This document shows positions 18,456 to 30,324 of a DNA stretch of 47,968 bases, piece by piece (position 1 is the stretch's first letter; the number at the start of each line of letters is the position of its first letter). This DNA comes from an uncultured Gammaproteobacteria bacterium. Lineage in GTDB: Bacteria; Pseudomonadota; Gammaproteobacteria; Pseudomonadales; UBA5518. The DNA is taken from positions 1 through 47,968 of the forward strand of contig CAIYPF010000007.1 in assembly GCA_903928015.1 (NCBI GenBank), given 5' to 3'. The translations under genes and the position numbers were made by a program. The notes under the pieces are model-generated. The model searched no databases. It saw nothing but the letters and a program-made list of their open reading frames with translations, and had not been told where the DNA came from.

Positions 18456-19747
18456 ACAACACTCGCGCAACGGCGGCGCGCGTGCTCGCTCCCGTATTGC
18501 TCGGTGAATCCACTCTGGACGAGGGACTCAGGCGCGCGGCCGACAAGGCAGAGCCGAGGGAGCGCGCGCTGCTGCGCGAGTTGTGCTTCGGCGTGTGCCG
18601 TCATTTCCAGGAACTCGATGCCCTGCTCGCTCCCCTGCTCTCCAAACCGCTGAAAGCACGCGATGCCGACGTGCGCGCGCTTTTGCTGCTCGGCGCGTAC
18701 CAACTGCGCTGCATGCGCGTCCCGGATCATGCCGCCGTGGGCGAGACGGTCAGCGCTTGCGTGGCGCTGCAGAAACCCTGGGCGCGAGGGCTCGTGAATG
18801 CAGTTCTGCGGGCGTACCAGTCACGCTCGGCGGAGCTCGAGGCAGCCCTGCGGCGCTGGCAGCGCGTATCCCATCCTGCGTGGCTGCTCGATGCGCTGGA
18901 AGCGGCGTGGCCCGCAGAGATCGAATCCCTCCTCGCCGCGAACAACGTTCCGGGGCCGCTGACAGTCCGGGTTAACGGCGCGCGCACAAGCCGCGACGAG
19001 TGGCTGGCGCGCGCTGCAGCGGCAGGCCTGGAAGCACATGCCGGCACACTGGCGCCCGATGCGGTCGTGCTCGAGCGCGCAGTAGACGTAGGCGAGTTGC
19101 CCGGGTTCGCCGATGGCGATGTCAGCGTGCAGGACGAAGCCGCGCAACTGGCAGCCGGCCTGCTGGATCCGCAGCCCGGAGAGCGCCTTCTGGATGCCTG
19201 TGCTGCTCCCGGCGGCAAGACCGGCCACCTGCTCGAACGTTGCGCCGGGGTGCAGCTCATCGCTCTCGACTCGCAGCCCCAGAGACTGCAGCGCGTGCAG
19301 GACAACCTTGATCGACTGCATCTTCAGGCCACTCTGGTCGTGGGCGACGCCACACGCCCCGATGACTGGTGGGATGGCAGCGCCTTCGATGCGATTCTGG
19401 TCGACGCGCCCTGTACCGGTACCGGCGTTCTGCGTCGGCATCCCGACATAAAGATGTTGCGCAGGCCCGCACAGGTGCTCGAGGCCAGCAGGCTGCAGGG
19501 CGCCATACTCGATGCCCTTTGGCCGCTGCTGCGCCCGGGCGGAAGGTTGCTCTATGCCACCTGCTCGGTGCTGCCCGCGGAAAACGAAGGCACCATCGAA
19601 GCCTTCCTGGAGCGCAGGCCGGAGGCTTGTGTGGTGCCCGTCGGACTGCCGTTCGGAAAGCATCTGCGCCACGGCCTGCAGCTCTTGCCCGCGATCGGCG
19701 GGCACGACGGCTTCTACTACGCGCTGCTGCAAAAACCCCCGCATTGA
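18452..19747 (+). CDS. rsmB: 16S rRNA (cytosine-967-C5)-methyltransferase RsmB
   Basis: Methylates C967 of 16S rRNA using SAM. The start at 18452 (ATGA with fmt) gives 431 residues, close to the family's ~430; the open frame runs further upstream through fmt but that part is not real. The N-terminal NusB-like RNA-binding domain (about 1-140) is followed by the SAM methyltransferase domain, with LLDACAAPGGKTGHLLE (SAM loop), VDAPCTGTGVLRRHPDIK (motif IV Cys) and LLYATCSVLPAENE (motif VI catalytic Cys). In Pseudomonas trkA comes next; here it is absent. Confidence 0.95.
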   Translation: MNNTRATAARVLAPVLLGESTLDEGLRRAADKAEPRERALLRELCFGVCRHFQELDALLAPLLSKPLKARDADVRALLLLGAYQLRCMRVPDHAAVGETVSACVALQKPWARGLVNAVLRAYQSRSAELEAALRRWQRVSHPAWLLDALEAAWPAEIESLLAANNVPGPLTVRVNGARTSRDEWLARAAAAGLEAHAGTLAPDAVVLERAVDVGELPGFADGDVSVQDEAAQLAAGLLDPQPGERLLDACAAPGGKTGHLLERCAGVQLIALDSQPQRLQRVQDNLDRLHLQATLVVGDATRPDDWWDGSAFDAILVDAPCTGTGVLRRHPDIKMLRRPAQVLEASRLQGAILDALWPLLRPGGRLLYATCSVLPAENEGTIEAFLERRPEACVVPVGLPFGKHLRHGLQLLPAIGGHDGFYYALLQKPPH

Positions 19748-19781
19748 TCGCCCCGGCATCGCATCGGGACGGCGAGGGCTT

Positions 19782-19796
19782 CGCCTATACTAGGCG
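19782..19796 (+). promoter_or_regulatory. Probable glyQS promoter -10 inside an inverted repeat
   Basis: TATACT at 19786-19791 lies 35 bp before the glyQ start. It is the centre of a 6-bp inverted repeat CGCCTA-TAC-TAGGCG (19782-19796). No clear -35 hexamer is visible at the right distance. The repeat may be a regulator site or a chance symmetry. Confidence 0.45.
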
Positions 19797-19826
19797 GCCT
19801 TCAGACCCGGCACCGACGCGCTTCAG

Positions 19827-20780
19827 ATGAGCACACGAGAGATCCCCCCGCCACCCGAGACATTCCAGGATCTGATCCTGCGCCTGCAGCAGTTCTGGGC
19901 ACGCGAAGGCTGCGTCATCCTCCAGCCTCTCGACATGGAAGTGGGCGCTGGCACCATGCATCCGGCAACCTTCCTCCGCGCCATTGGCCCCGAGAACTGG
20001 AACGCCGCCTACGTGCAGCCCTCCCGGCGCCCCAAGGACGGCCGCTACGGCGAGAACCCCAACCGCCTTCAGCACTACTACCAGTTCCAGGTGGTGATGA
20101 AGCCCTCCCCGGATGATTTCCAGGACCGCTTCATCGACTCCCTGCGCTACCTCGGGATCGACCCGTCGGTGCACGACATCCGTTTCGTCGAAGACAACTG
20201 GGAGTCGCCCACGCTGGGTGCCTGGGGCCTCGGTTGGGAGGTCTGGCTGAACGGCATGGAGGTCACGCAGTTCACGTATTTCCAGCAGGCAGGCGGCCTC
20301 GAGTGCTATCCGGTGACGGGCGAGATCACCTACGGCATCGAGCGCATCGCGATGTACCTGCAGGGCGTCGACAGCCTCTACGACCTCGTCTGGGCGAACG
20401 GGCCGCAGGGGCCGGTCACCTACCGTGATGTCTTCCACCAGAACGAAGTCGAGATGTCGCGCTTCAACTTCGAGGAAGCAGACGTCGAGTGGCTCTTCAC
20501 CTGCTTCGACAAGCACGAGAGCGAGTGCCAGCGCCTCATCGCCCGCGAACTGCCACTGCCAGCCTACGAGCAGGTGCTGAAAGCCTCACACACCTTCAAC
20601 CTGCTGGACGCCCGCCAGGCGATCTCCGTCACCGAGCGTCAGCGCTACATCCTGCGCGTGCGTACGCTCGCGCGTGCGGTCGCACACAGCTACTACGGGA
20701 TCCGCAAATCGCTGGGCTTCCCGATGGCCTCGGAGGACTTGCGCAGGGAGTTGCTTGCCGCCGCGGAGGATCCGTCATGA
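19827..20780 (+). CDS. glyQ: Glycyl-tRNA synthetase alpha subunit
   Basis: Catalytic alpha subunit of the bacterial alpha2-beta2 glycyl-tRNA synthetase, which charges tRNA-Gly. The 317 residues include [23 protein letters not shown] at the N-terminus, [43 protein letters not shown] (motif 2 region) and [23 protein letters not shown] (motif 3), each written here in parts of the class II core. Length is normal for the family. The stop overlaps the glyS ATG as ATGA, keeping subunit output balanced. Confidence 0.97.
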   Translation: MSTREIPPPPETFQDLILRLQQFWAREGCVILQPLDMEVGAGTMHPATFLRAIGPENWNAAYVQPSRRPKDGRYGENPNRLQHYYQFQVVMKPSPDDFQDRFIDSLRYLGIDPSVHDIRFVEDNWESPTLGAWGLGWEVWLNGMEVTQFTYFQQAGGLECYPVTGEITYGIERIAMYLQGVDSLYDLVWANGPQGPVTYRDVFHQNEVEMSRFNFEEADVEWLFTCFDKHESECQRLIARELPLPAYEQVLKASHTFNLLDARQAISVTERQRYILRVRTLARAVAHSYYGIRKSLGFPMASEDLRRELLAAAEDPS

Positions 20781-22855
20781 GCGCCGCGGAACTGCTGTTC
20801 GAACTTGGCACCGAGGAACTTCCCCCCGGCAGCCTGCGTGCACTCGGCGAAGCGCTGCGTGACGAGATTCTTGCGCGTCTGGACGAGCAACGCATCGGCC
20901 ATGGCAAAGCGCTCTGGTTTGCCTCGCCGCGCCGGCTCGCGGTGCTGGTGGATGATGTATCCGCGCTCCAGCAAGACGCGGTCATCGAAAAACTCGGGCC
21001 GCAGGTGTCTGCAGCATTCGACGCCAGCGGAAAACCAACGGGTGCGGCGCTTGGCTTCGCGCGCGGTTGCGGCGTGGAAGTGGGCGGGCTTGGTCGCGCG
21101 CAAGGCGAAAAGGGCGAGCGGCTCGCCTTCCGTCAGACGGTCCCGGGGCAACCGACGGCAAGTCTTCTGCCGGCGCTGATCGAATCCGCGCTTGGTGTGC
21201 TCCCGATTGCCAAGCGCATGCGCTGGGGCGCGCGGCGCGATGAATTCGTACGGCCGGTGCAGTGGGTGGTGCTGCTTTACGGCAGCACCGTCGTGCCCGG
21301 CACCGTGCTCGGTCTGGAAACAGGCCGGACTACGCGGGGTCACCGTGTGCACGGGGAGTCCTCCATCGAACTCGCTCGCGCGGGCGATTACGCGCAAGCC
21401 TTGCGTGATCGCGGTTTCGTGCTTGCGGATCACGAAGCGCGGCGCGCCGAGGTCGCAAGACAGGTCGAGGCCGCCGCGCAGGCAGCCGGCGGATACGCGG
21501 ATCTGGATACAGCCCTGCTCGAGGAGGTGTGCAGCCTTGTCGAGTGGCCCCGCGCACTGGCGGGGCGCTTCGAGGAGCGCTTCCTCGACGTGCCCGCGGA
21601 AGCGCTGGTCTCGTCGATGAAAGGCCATCAGAAATTCTTCCCCGTGCGTGATGCGAACGGCGCACTGATGCCCTGCTTCGTAACCGTGGCCAACATCGAG
21701 AGCAGCGACCCGTCCCAGGTCATTGCCGGCAACCAGCGCGTGATACGGCCACGTCTTTCGGACGCGGCGTTCTTCTACGCACAGGACCGTCAGACAACAT
21801 TGGCCGCGCGACGTGAACGGCTACGCAACGTGGTGTTCCAGACGGATCTCGGATCGGTCTGGGACAAGACCGAGCGAGTCGCCGCTCTTGCTGCCGTGAT
21901 CGGTGAGAACCTGGGCGCAGAGGCTGCGCTGTGCAGGCGTGCGGGCGAACTGTCGAAGTCGGATCTGGTGTCTGAAATGGTGCTCGAGTTCGACGAGCTT
22001 CAGGGCACCATGGGGCGCTACTACGCGACGAACGACGGCGAACACGAAGCGGTAGCCCTTGCGTTGGTCGAACAGTACCTGCCGAAACAATCCGGCGGAG
22101 CGCTGCCACAGAGTTCTGCAGGCGCAGCACTCGCAATAGCGGACCGACTCGACACTCTGGTCGGGATCTTCGGTATCGGCCAACCACCCACCGGATCCAA
22201 GGATCCCTTTGCACTTCGCCGTGCGGCACTCGGCGTGCTGCGTATCATCGTCGAGCGTGAGCTCTCACTCGACCTCCAGCCCTTGCTCGAATGCGCGGCG
22301 GCCGGACACCGTGCGTTGCCACGCTCTGCCACCGTGGTTGGCGACGTGCGTGATTACATGCTCGAGCGCTTCCGCGCCTGGTACGCGGACGCGGGTCTGC
22401 GCGTTGAGTGCGTGATGGCAGTGCAAGCGCGAGGAGTAACGGCGCCGCTCGACTTCGATCGCCGCGTGCGGGCGGTATCCGCGTTTTCGGCATTGCCAGA
22501 GGCCACCACACTCGCCGCGGCGAACAAGCGGGTCGCCAATATCCTGCAGAAGCAGGAGGCGGGATCGCTGCCCGCGAGCGTTGATCCGGGCCTTTTCCAG
22601 GACGCGGCCGAGTCCTCGCTTCATGCGGCACTTGAGTCTGCGATCACCGATTGCGCGCCGCTTCTTGAGCGGGCCGATTACACCGCAGCACTGCTCCGGC
22701 TCGCGCAGTTGCGCGCCACTGTGGATGACTTCTTCTCGCAGGTGCTCGTGATGAGCGAGGACATCCCGCTTCGGAACAACCGCATGGCACTTCTCTCGCG
22801 CTTGCGTGCAGCGTTCCTGGCGGTCGCTGATGTCTCGGCGCTGGCGGTGGGGTAA
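20777..22855 (+). CDS. glyS: Glycyl-tRNA synthetase beta subunit
   Basis: Beta subunit of the tetrameric glycyl-tRNA synthetase, needed for tRNA binding and charging. The start at 20777 ([20 protein letters not shown]) overlaps the glyQ stop as ATGA and gives 692 residues, the family's usual length; the open frame upstream of it is a shadow of glyQ. Family stretches include [47 protein letters not shown], and the HD-like [18 protein letters not shown]. The C-terminal anticodon-binding region ends DISALAVG-like with [13 protein letters not shown]. Confidence 0.97.
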   Translation: MSAAELLFELGTEELPPGSLRALGEALRDEILARLDEQRIGHGKALWFASPRRLAVLVDDVSALQQDAVIEKLGPQVSAAFDASGKPTGAALGFARGCGVEVGGLGRAQGEKGERLAFRQTVPGQPTASLLPALIESALGVLPIAKRMRWGARRDEFVRPVQWVVLLYGSTVVPGTVLGLETGRTTRGHRVHGESSIELARAGDYAQALRDRGFVLADHEARRAEVARQVEAAAQAAGGYADLDTALLEEVCSLVEWPRALAGRFEERFLDVPAEALVSSMKGHQKFFPVRDANGALMPCFVTVANIESSDPSQVIAGNQRVIRPRLSDAAFFYAQDRQTTLAARRERLRNVVFQTDLGSVWDKTERVAALAAVIGENLGAEAALCRRAGELSKSDLVSEMVLEFDELQGTMGRYYATNDGEHEAVALALVEQYLPKQSGGALPQSSAGAALAIADRLDTLVGIFGIGQPPTGSKDPFALRRAALGVLRIIVERELSLDLQPLLECAAAGHRALPRSATVVGDVRDYMLERFRAWYADAGLRVECVMAVQARGVTAPLDFDRRVRAVSAFSALPEATTLAAANKRVANILQKQEAGSLPASVDPGLFQDAAESSLHAALESAITDCAPLLERADYTAALLRLAQLRATVDDFFSQVLVMSEDIPLRNNRMALLSRLRAAFLAVADVSALAVG

Positions 22856-22947
22856 TGGACGCGGCGGTTTTGCAGCACACCGCGTTTCTCGACACGCTCG
22901 CATCACGCGGGCTTCGGGTTTCCCGTGGCGGACACGGTGAGCGCTGA
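22855..22947 (+). CDS. 30-codon mini-ORF between glyS and plsC (unrecognised)
   Basis: The glyS stop TAA overlaps an ATG (TAATG) that opens a 30-residue frame, beginning [15 protein letters not shown] and ending in RGGHGER, stopping 23 nt inside plsC. In Pseudomonas the gene gmhB stands between glyS and plsC; here only this short frame is left. I see no similarity to GmhB. It may serve to carry ribosomes from glyS to the GTG start of plsC, or be chance. Confidence 0.25.
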   Translation: MDAAVLQHTAFLDTLASRGLRVSRGGHGER

Positions 22948-23686
22948 ACCCGGCACATTGCGCTACCTGCAGGCAGCGCTGCGCTCGGTGCTGTTCTATA
23001 CGGGTTATGGCCTGAGCGTTTGCCTTCACAGCATCTTCATGTTGCTGGTGGCGCCTTTCGTTGATTACCCGCGCCGCTACAGCCTTCTGGTCGCCTGGAA
23101 CCGCTTCGCGGTGCGGTGGGCACGTTTTGCCTGCGGCATCCGCTATGAGGTGAGCGGGCTCGAAAATCTCCCGTCGGGAGGCTGCGTGGTGGTGGCGAAC
23201 CACCAGAGCAGTTGGGAGACGATTTTTCTCGCCACGCTGTTTCCGCAGGTCTGCATTCTGCTCAAACGTGAGTTGCTGTCGATTCCCTTTTTCGGCTGGG
23301 CGCTGCGTTTGCTGCGTCCCATCGCCATCGACAGGGACAATCCGCGGGCAGCATTGAAACAACTTGTCGAACAAGGTGCTGCGCGGCTCGGTCAGGGCAA
23401 TAGCGTGCTGGTGTTTCCCCAAGGCACCCGCGTGGAACGCGGTCAGGCGATCCGGTTCACGCGCGGCGCGGCACAACTGGCTATCCGCGCTGGCGCCGAC
23501 ATCCTCTGCGTAGCGCACGATGCAGGGAAGTGCTGGCCAGGGCGCCGACTCATCAAGTTCCCTGGCACCATCAATGTCGCCATCTCGGCGCCATTGCCTA
23601 GCGAGGGCGCGGAGGCCGCAGCGCTGACGCGGGAGGCGCAAGCGTGGATCGAGGCGAGGCTGGCGGAGTTTTCGTCCGCCAGCTGA
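22925..23686 (+). CDS. 1-acyl-sn-glycerol-3-phosphate acyltransferase (PlsC family)
   Basis: Makes phosphatidic acid by acylating lysophosphatidic acid at the inner membrane. The 253-residue protein has one or two N-terminal hydrophobic segments (about residues 16-48), then the acyltransferase motifs: VVVANHQSSWETIF with the HxxxxD-type active site (NHQSSWE: His plus Glu rather than Asp) and VFPQGTRVERGQAI (motif III). The GTG at 22925 is the first usable start after the glyS stop in this frame. A PlsC gene between glyS and gyrB is conserved in pseudomonads. It converges on gyrB with 15 bp between the stops. Confidence 0.9.
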   Translation: MADTVSAEPGTLRYLQAALRSVLFYTGYGLSVCLHSIFMLLVAPFVDYPRRYSLLVAWNRFAVRWARFACGIRYEVSGLENLPSGGCVVVANHQSSWETIFLATLFPQVCILLKRELLSIPFFGWALRLLRPIAIDRDNPRAALKQLVEQGAARLGQGNSVLVFPQGTRVERGQAIRFTRGAAQLAIRAGADILCVAHDAGKCWPGRRLIKFPGTINVAISAPLPSEGAEAAALTREAQAWIEARLAEFSSAS

Positions 23687-23697
23687 TGGTGGGCGGA
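23662..23697. terminator. Possible hairpins at the plsC/gyrB convergent ends
   Basis: The bases TCCGCC (23675-23680) can pair either with GGCGGA upstream (23662-23667, loop GTTTTCG) or with GGCGGA downstream (23692-23697). The structures overlap the end of plsC and lie just beyond the gyrB stop. T/A-rich loops but no proper T-run follow, so termination is uncertain. Confidence 0.35.
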
Positions 23698-23701
23698 AAC
23701 C

Positions 23702-26152
<2,451 letters not shown>

Positions 26153-27253
26153 TTAAGACCAAGACACGTTCGTGAAGCGACCCTGTTCCACGTGGAACAT
26201 CCGCCTCTGCTCTTCTGACACCGAGGGCCAGCACCCTTCCAGATCAGAACGATCCACACAACTCACCAAAACCTGACAACCCAAGCTGCTCAGCAGCTCT
26301 GTCAGGGAAGAGCGATGCCTGCGATCGAGCTCCGACGGCAGGTCATCCACCAAAAACACGCAATCGCGCTGCCTGTTAGCTGAAAACACCCTGGCTTGGG
26401 CGACTTTCATAGCGCAGACAACCAACTTCTGTTGGCCCCGGGAGAGCACCTCTTCGGCGCTCTGACCGCGAACACGCACCCGGATATCAGCGCGGTGAGG
26501 ACCCTGCCCCGTAAAACCACGCTCCCGATCACGGGCCAGACCGTCTTTCAGCACTTCACCGAGGGGTTTCTCACGGTCCCAGCCGCGCTGATAGGAAAGC
26601 TCAATATTCTCGATCGAGGCCAATTCCTGCAGGGTCGACACAAATTGAGGGTAAAACGCGTCGAAGTACTGCCGTCTGAATCCATCCAACTCTTCGGCCC
26701 GAACGGCCAAACGGACGTCCCAAGCCTCAATCTGATCAGGCGCGATTCTAGCATGGCGTAGCAGCGCGTTGCGCTGGCGCAGGGCCCTCTGAACGTCCAC
26801 CCAAGCCGCATGAAAACTGTGTTCCACGTGGAACACTCCCCAATCCAGAAACTGACGGCGGTTTTTGGGGCCTCCCTCAAGCAACTGGAAGGTGTCCGAG
26901 TTGATCAATTGCAGCGGCAGGGTCTTTGCCAACTCCGCAGCGTTCTGCACCGACCGACCCTGAATCCGCCCCTGAAACTCCCCACTTCGCTCACGAGCAA
27001 GGCCCATGGAGATCGTCGCCCCGTTGGAATCCAGAACGGAGGCGTGAACGACGCAGCCAGGTGCCTCGTGGTTGATAACCGGATCCAGCCTGGTGCTTCG
27101 GAAAGACTTGCCTGAGCCAAGGACGTAAACGGACTCGAGCAAACTTGTTTTGCCGCTGCCGTTGGCACCGAAAAACACGTTCACTCGGCCAAGTTCAATA
27201 TCGACGTCGTGGAGATTCCTGAGTTCCTGTACCCGAAGCCGGCGGATCGACAT
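26153..27253 (-). CDS. recF: DNA replication and repair protein RecF
   Basis: RecF helps load RecA at single-strand gaps. The 366 residues have Walker A FFGANGSGKTSLLE, the ABC-type signature VLSRGQQKLVVCAMKV and Walker B CVFLVDDLPSELD. Two parS palindromes lie within the coding sequence, both read as F-H-V-E: once in WGVFHVEHSFH (about residue 140) and once near the C-terminus in RRMFHVEQGRF. The final ~12 residues after the second site look like a non-conserved tail. It follows dnaN by 12 bp. Confidence 0.97.
   Translation of the reverse strand: MSIRRLRVQELRNLHDVDIELGRVNVFFGANGSGKTSLLESVYVLGSGKSFRSTRLDPVINHEAPGCVVHASVLDSNGATISMGLARERSGEFQGRIQGRSVQNAAELAKTLPLQLINSDTFQLLEGGPKNRRQFLDWGVFHVEHSFHAAWVDVQRALRQRNALLRHARIAPDQIEAWDVRLAVRAEELDGFRRQYFDAFYPQFVSTLQELASIENIELSYQRGWDREKPLGEVLKDGLARDRERGFTGQGPHRADIRVRVRGQSAEEVLSRGQQKLVVCAMKVAQARVFSANRQRDCVFLVDDLPSELDRRHRSSLTELLSSLGCQVLVSCVDRSDLEGCWPSVSEEQRRMFHVEQGRFTNVSWS
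26184..26199. other. parS: parS centromere site 1 (inside recF)
   Basis: TGTTCCACGTGGAACA, a perfect 16-bp palindrome identical to the core of the Pseudomonas chromosomal parS consensus. ParB binds and spreads from such sites, and ParA-ParB moves the origin region to the cell pole or quarter. It lies within the C-terminal codons of recF, about 3.6 kb from oriC. parA and parB are in this window on the other side of oriC. Confidence 0.93.
26820..26835. other. parS: parS centromere site 2 (inside recF)
   Basis: A second exact copy of TGTTCCACGTGGAACA, 636 bp from the first and about 3 kb from oriC, inside the middle of recF. Two perfect copies of a 16-bp palindrome this close together cannot reasonably be chance, so this is a parS cluster for the ParB encoded at 38018-38902. 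Confidence 0.93.
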
Positions 27254-27265
27254 GCGCTTCCGCTG

Positions 27266-28372
27266 TCAGAGACGCATCGGCATCACGACGTATAGAGCAC
27301 CTTCGACGGCAGGATCCTCCATCAAAACGCTGCTGCTCCCATCGGAAAACTGGACGCGGACGGATTCGCCGCCCAGAACCGAGAGCACATCGATGAGATA
27401 GCTGACGTTAAAGCCGATTTCGACGCGATCCCCGCTGTAATCGACGGCGACGCTCTCCTCTGCCTCTTCCTGCTCCTGGTTGCTGGCAAGAATCTGGACT
27501 CCGCCTTCCTCTATTACCAGCCGCACACCGCGGAACTTCTCGTTGGAGAGGATCGAGGCCCGGCTCAGCGCATCTTTCAGCTCTGCGCGAGCGCCGACCA
27601 GGCTTTTGCCTGCGGGCTTTGGCAAAACCTTGGTGTAATCAGGAAACTTCCCGTCCACCAGCTTGGAGCTGAAGGCGTAGTCGGGCGTCACAACCCGGAA
27701 GAGCGATCCGCCAAATGAAACCCTCGCCTCTGCTTCGGGGTCCTGGAGCAGACGCTGAAGCTCAAGAACCCCTTTGCGCGGCAGAATTGCGTGAACATCA
27801 GTCTTAACGCCCGGCATATCGGCCTCGAGCGTCGCCAACGCGAGGCGGTGCCCGTCGGTCGCAACCGCACGAAGGCGCTTGGGAGTAAGTTCGAAGAGCG
27901 TTCCGTTCAGGTAATAACGAACGTCCTGCTGCGCCATGGAGAACGCGGTGCGGTCGATCAGCTTCTTGAGCTGCGCCTGCGGCAGGGCGAACTCGACCAT
28001 GGACGGCGAGTGTTCGATGCTCGGGAAATCACTGGCCGGCAACGTGGACAGCGTAAAACGGCTGCGGCCGCAACGCAGATTCAAACGCTGATCATCCAGC
28101 GAGAACTCCAGAAGCCCGGAGTCCGGAAGCGATTTGCAGATGTCGGCCAGCTTGCGGGCAGGCACAGTAACCTCCCCGCTTTCGCCCGGTTGCGCCAGGC
28201 GGATATGGCCCACGAGTTCGACCTCGAGGTCCGTTCCGGTGAGCGAGAGCCGGTCTCCATCAAGCGAGAGCAGCACGTTCGAGAGCACCGGCAGCGTCTG
28301 CCGGCGCTCCACAACACCAGCGACCAGATTGAGCGGCCTGAGAAGAGCATCGCGGGAAATCGAGAATTTCAT
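27266..28372 (-). CDS. dnaN: DNA polymerase III beta subunit (sliding clamp)
   Basis: Ring-shaped processivity clamp that tethers DNA polymerase III to DNA. The 368 residues match the family length and its three repeated clamp domains: start MKFSISRDALLRPLNLVAGVVERRQTLPVLSNVLL written in part, the middle-domain stretch MAQQDVRYYLNGTLFEL, ATDGHRLALA, LPRKGVLELQRLL, and the C-terminal end DGSSSVLMEDP with YVVMPMRL, the canonical clamp ending. It follows dnaA by 39 bp. Confidence 0.98.
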   Translation of the reverse strand: MKFSISRDALLRPLNLVAGVVERRQTLPVLSNVLLSLDGDRLSLTGTDLEVELVGHIRLAQPGESGEVTVPARKLADICKSLPDSGLLEFSLDDQRLNLRCGRSRFTLSTLPASDFPSIEHSPSMVEFALPQAQLKKLIDRTAFSMAQQDVRYYLNGTLFELTPKRLRAVATDGHRLALATLEADMPGVKTDVHAILPRKGVLELQRLLQDPEAEARVSFGGSLFRVVTPDYAFSSKLVDGKFPDYTKVLPKPAGKSLVGARAELKDALSRASILSNEKFRGVRLVIEEGGVQILASNQEQEEAEESVAVDYSGDRVEIGFNVSYLIDVLSVLGGESVRVQFSDGSSSVLMEDPAVEGALYVVMPMRL

Positions 28373-28411
28373 GCAAAGGGTCTCCGAAAAAACGATCTAC
28401 GCAACGGCGTC

Positions 28412-29788
28412 TCAGGCCGAGAGCGAACGATAAAGATTCTTGTAGTCTTCGTGCATATCAGGGTCTGATTCTCGTAACTCTTTGATTTTCCTGCATGCAT
28501 GAAGCACGGTTGTATGGTCCCTGCCGCCAAAGCCCTCACCGATTTCCGGCAGGCTGTGGTTGGTCAGCTCTTTGGCAAGGGCCATGGCGAGTTGCCTCGG
28601 CCGGGCGACGGAGCGGCTACGCCGTGGCGAGAGTAAATCAGACAACTTGATCTTGTAGTACTCCGCCACCGTGCGCTGGATATTGTCGAGGCTTATCTGG
28701 CGATCCTGAAGTGCCAACAGATCCTTCAGGGACTCCTTGACCAGATCGATGTCGATGCGACGATGGGTGAACTGTGCGCTGGCAATGACGCGCTTCAGGG
28801 CTCCCTCAAGCTCACGGACATTCGACTTGATCCGCTGTGCCACGAAGAAAGCTGCGTCTGCTGGCAGTTCTACCCCCGACTGCTCCGCCTTCTTCAGAAG
28901 AATAGCCACCCGCGTCTCAAGCTCAGGTGGCTCTACAGCCACGGTAAGGCCCCAGCCGAAGCGGGACTTCAGCCTCTCCTCGAGTCCGTCGATCTCTTTC
29001 GGGTAGCGGTCGCAGGTGAGAATCATCTGTTGCCCGCCCTCAAGCAAGGCATTGAAGGTGTGGAAGAACTCCTCCTGCGAACGCTCCTTGCCGGCGAAAA
29101 ACTGGATGTCGTCGATCAGAAGGGCATCCACCGAACGGTAGTAGCGCTTGAAATCGTTTATCTGGTTCAACTGCAACGCCTTGACCATATCAGCGACGAA
29201 GCGCTCGGAATGGAGGTAGACGATCCTGGCGTTAGGGTCACTCGCCAGCAAGGCATTGCCCACGGCATGCATGAGGTGCGTCTTGCCAAGGCCAACCCCG
29301 CCGTAGATGAAAAGAGGGTTGTAGGCACCGCCCGGATTCTGGGCGACCTGCTGCGCAGCGGCCCGCGCCAGCTGGTTGCTCTTGCCCTCGACGAAATTCT
29401 GGAAGGTGTAGCCTTCGATGAGGTAGTGATGCTGCCGGACTGCAACCTCGACCTTGCGAGGCGGCGGCGAGGCGGCATCCAGCTCTGTGACCCGCAAAAC
29501 GGGCGCGGGCACCGCTGGCCGCTCGGGCTGTTTTCGATCCGCCATGTCGCGACCGGCAGCGTCCAGCTGGACATTGGCGATACGCCCGCCCGAAACCTCT
29601 CGGACGATCTGGCGGATGCGCTCGATGTACTTGTCGTGAACCCAGTCCTTGACGAAGCGATTGGGCGCAATGAGCTGCAGCTCGTCCGCAGACTCCTGAG
29701 CGCGCAGGGGTCTGATCCAGGTGTTGAACTGCTGGGGCGGCATTTCGTCGCGCAGAAAACTGCTGCAGCGCTGCCAAGTGACATCCAT
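28412..29788 (-). CDS. dnaA: Chromosomal replication initiator protein DnaA
   Basis: Binds DnaA boxes at oriC and opens it for helicase loading. The 458 residues show domain I (about 1-85, start [20 protein letters not shown]), a short linker, the AAA+ domain III with Walker [18 protein letters not shown] and Walker [22 protein letters not shown], and the C-terminal helix-turn-helix domain with the signature [14 protein letters not shown]. It is transcribed away from the adjacent oriC. A TATAAA-like -10 on the minus strand at 29835-29840 lies close to two DnaA boxes, which fits autoregulation. Confidence 0.98.
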   Translation of the reverse strand: MDVTWQRCSSFLRDEMPPQQFNTWIRPLRAQESADELQLIAPNRFVKDWVHDKYIERIRQIVREVSGGRIANVQLDAAGRDMADRKQPERPAVPAPVLRVTELDAASPPPRKVEVAVRQHHYLIEGYTFQNFVEGKSNQLARAAAQQVAQNPGGAYNPLFIYGGVGLGKTHLMHAVGNALLASDPNARIVYLHSERFVADMVKALQLNQINDFKRYYRSVDALLIDDIQFFAGKERSQEEFFHTFNALLEGGQQMILTCDRYPKEIDGLEERLKSRFGWGLTVAVEPPELETRVAILLKKAEQSGVELPADAAFFVAQRIKSNVRELEGALKRVIASAQFTHRRIDIDLVKESLKDLLALQDRQISLDNIQRTVAEYYKIKLSDLLSPRRSRSVARPRQLAMALAKELTNHSLPEIGEGFGGRDHTTVLHACRKIKELRESDPDMHEDYKNLYRSLSA

Positions 29789-29870
29789 TCAATTAATTCC
29801 TAGAGCTCGAGGCGGACCAATCGAACGGGTTCGTTTTATAGGTGGAAAACCCGTGGCGGCGATTCTATCT

Positions 29871-29892
29871 TTGTCCACAGATCTTATCCACA
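29871..29892 (+). promoter_or_regulatory. Paired DnaA boxes upstream of dnaA
   Basis: TTGTCCACA and a perfect TTATCCACA lie in the same orientation, 4 bp apart, about 85-100 bp upstream of the dnaA start. They are well placed both for origin binding and for repression of dnaA by its own product. Confidence 0.75.
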
Positions 29893-30294
29893 CCGACGGA
29901 AAAGAAAATTTATTTATCCTGTAAGCCTATGATTATAGAATGATTTATGGCGCTCTGCTGAAATCTCTTGCCCTGAGCAGCGACGGGGCAAATTCCATAA
30001 ATCTGTGGATATCATGTTTATATAATATGGATATCCTGTGCCATGAAGACCGCCTTGGCCAAGGCTTCTTAGCAGTAACGCATAGCATTCCCCCAGCCGA
30101 CCCACCGTGAATCCACATGCTGTTCAGACAAGAAGGTCTTTTAAGTCAGTGACTTCCCAGCCTTGTCCACAAGCCGATCTGGGGACGCCCAGGCCACGGG
30201 CCAACCACCCGGCAACCCGGATAAGTCCGCGACTCGTCCAGCAACGAAGCGGACATGAACTGGAAAATTCCCGACCCGGCACACCACGGACGGG

Positions 30295-30324
30295 TTTACC
30301 CGGGCACACAGGGTTACTTAGACT
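30295..30324 (+). promoter_or_regulatory. rpmH: Candidate rpmH-rnpA promoter
   Basis: TTTACC (30295-30300) and TAGACT (30319-30324), 18 bp apart, each match the sigma-70 consensus at four of six bases and lie about 50 bp before rpmH. The following GCGACCC is a GC-rich discriminator like that after the def -10 element. Confidence 0.4.

Noticed and set aside
22265..23641. A 458-codon open frame on the minus strand
   Set aside because: Antisense to glyS and plsC, both of which are unmistakable genes.
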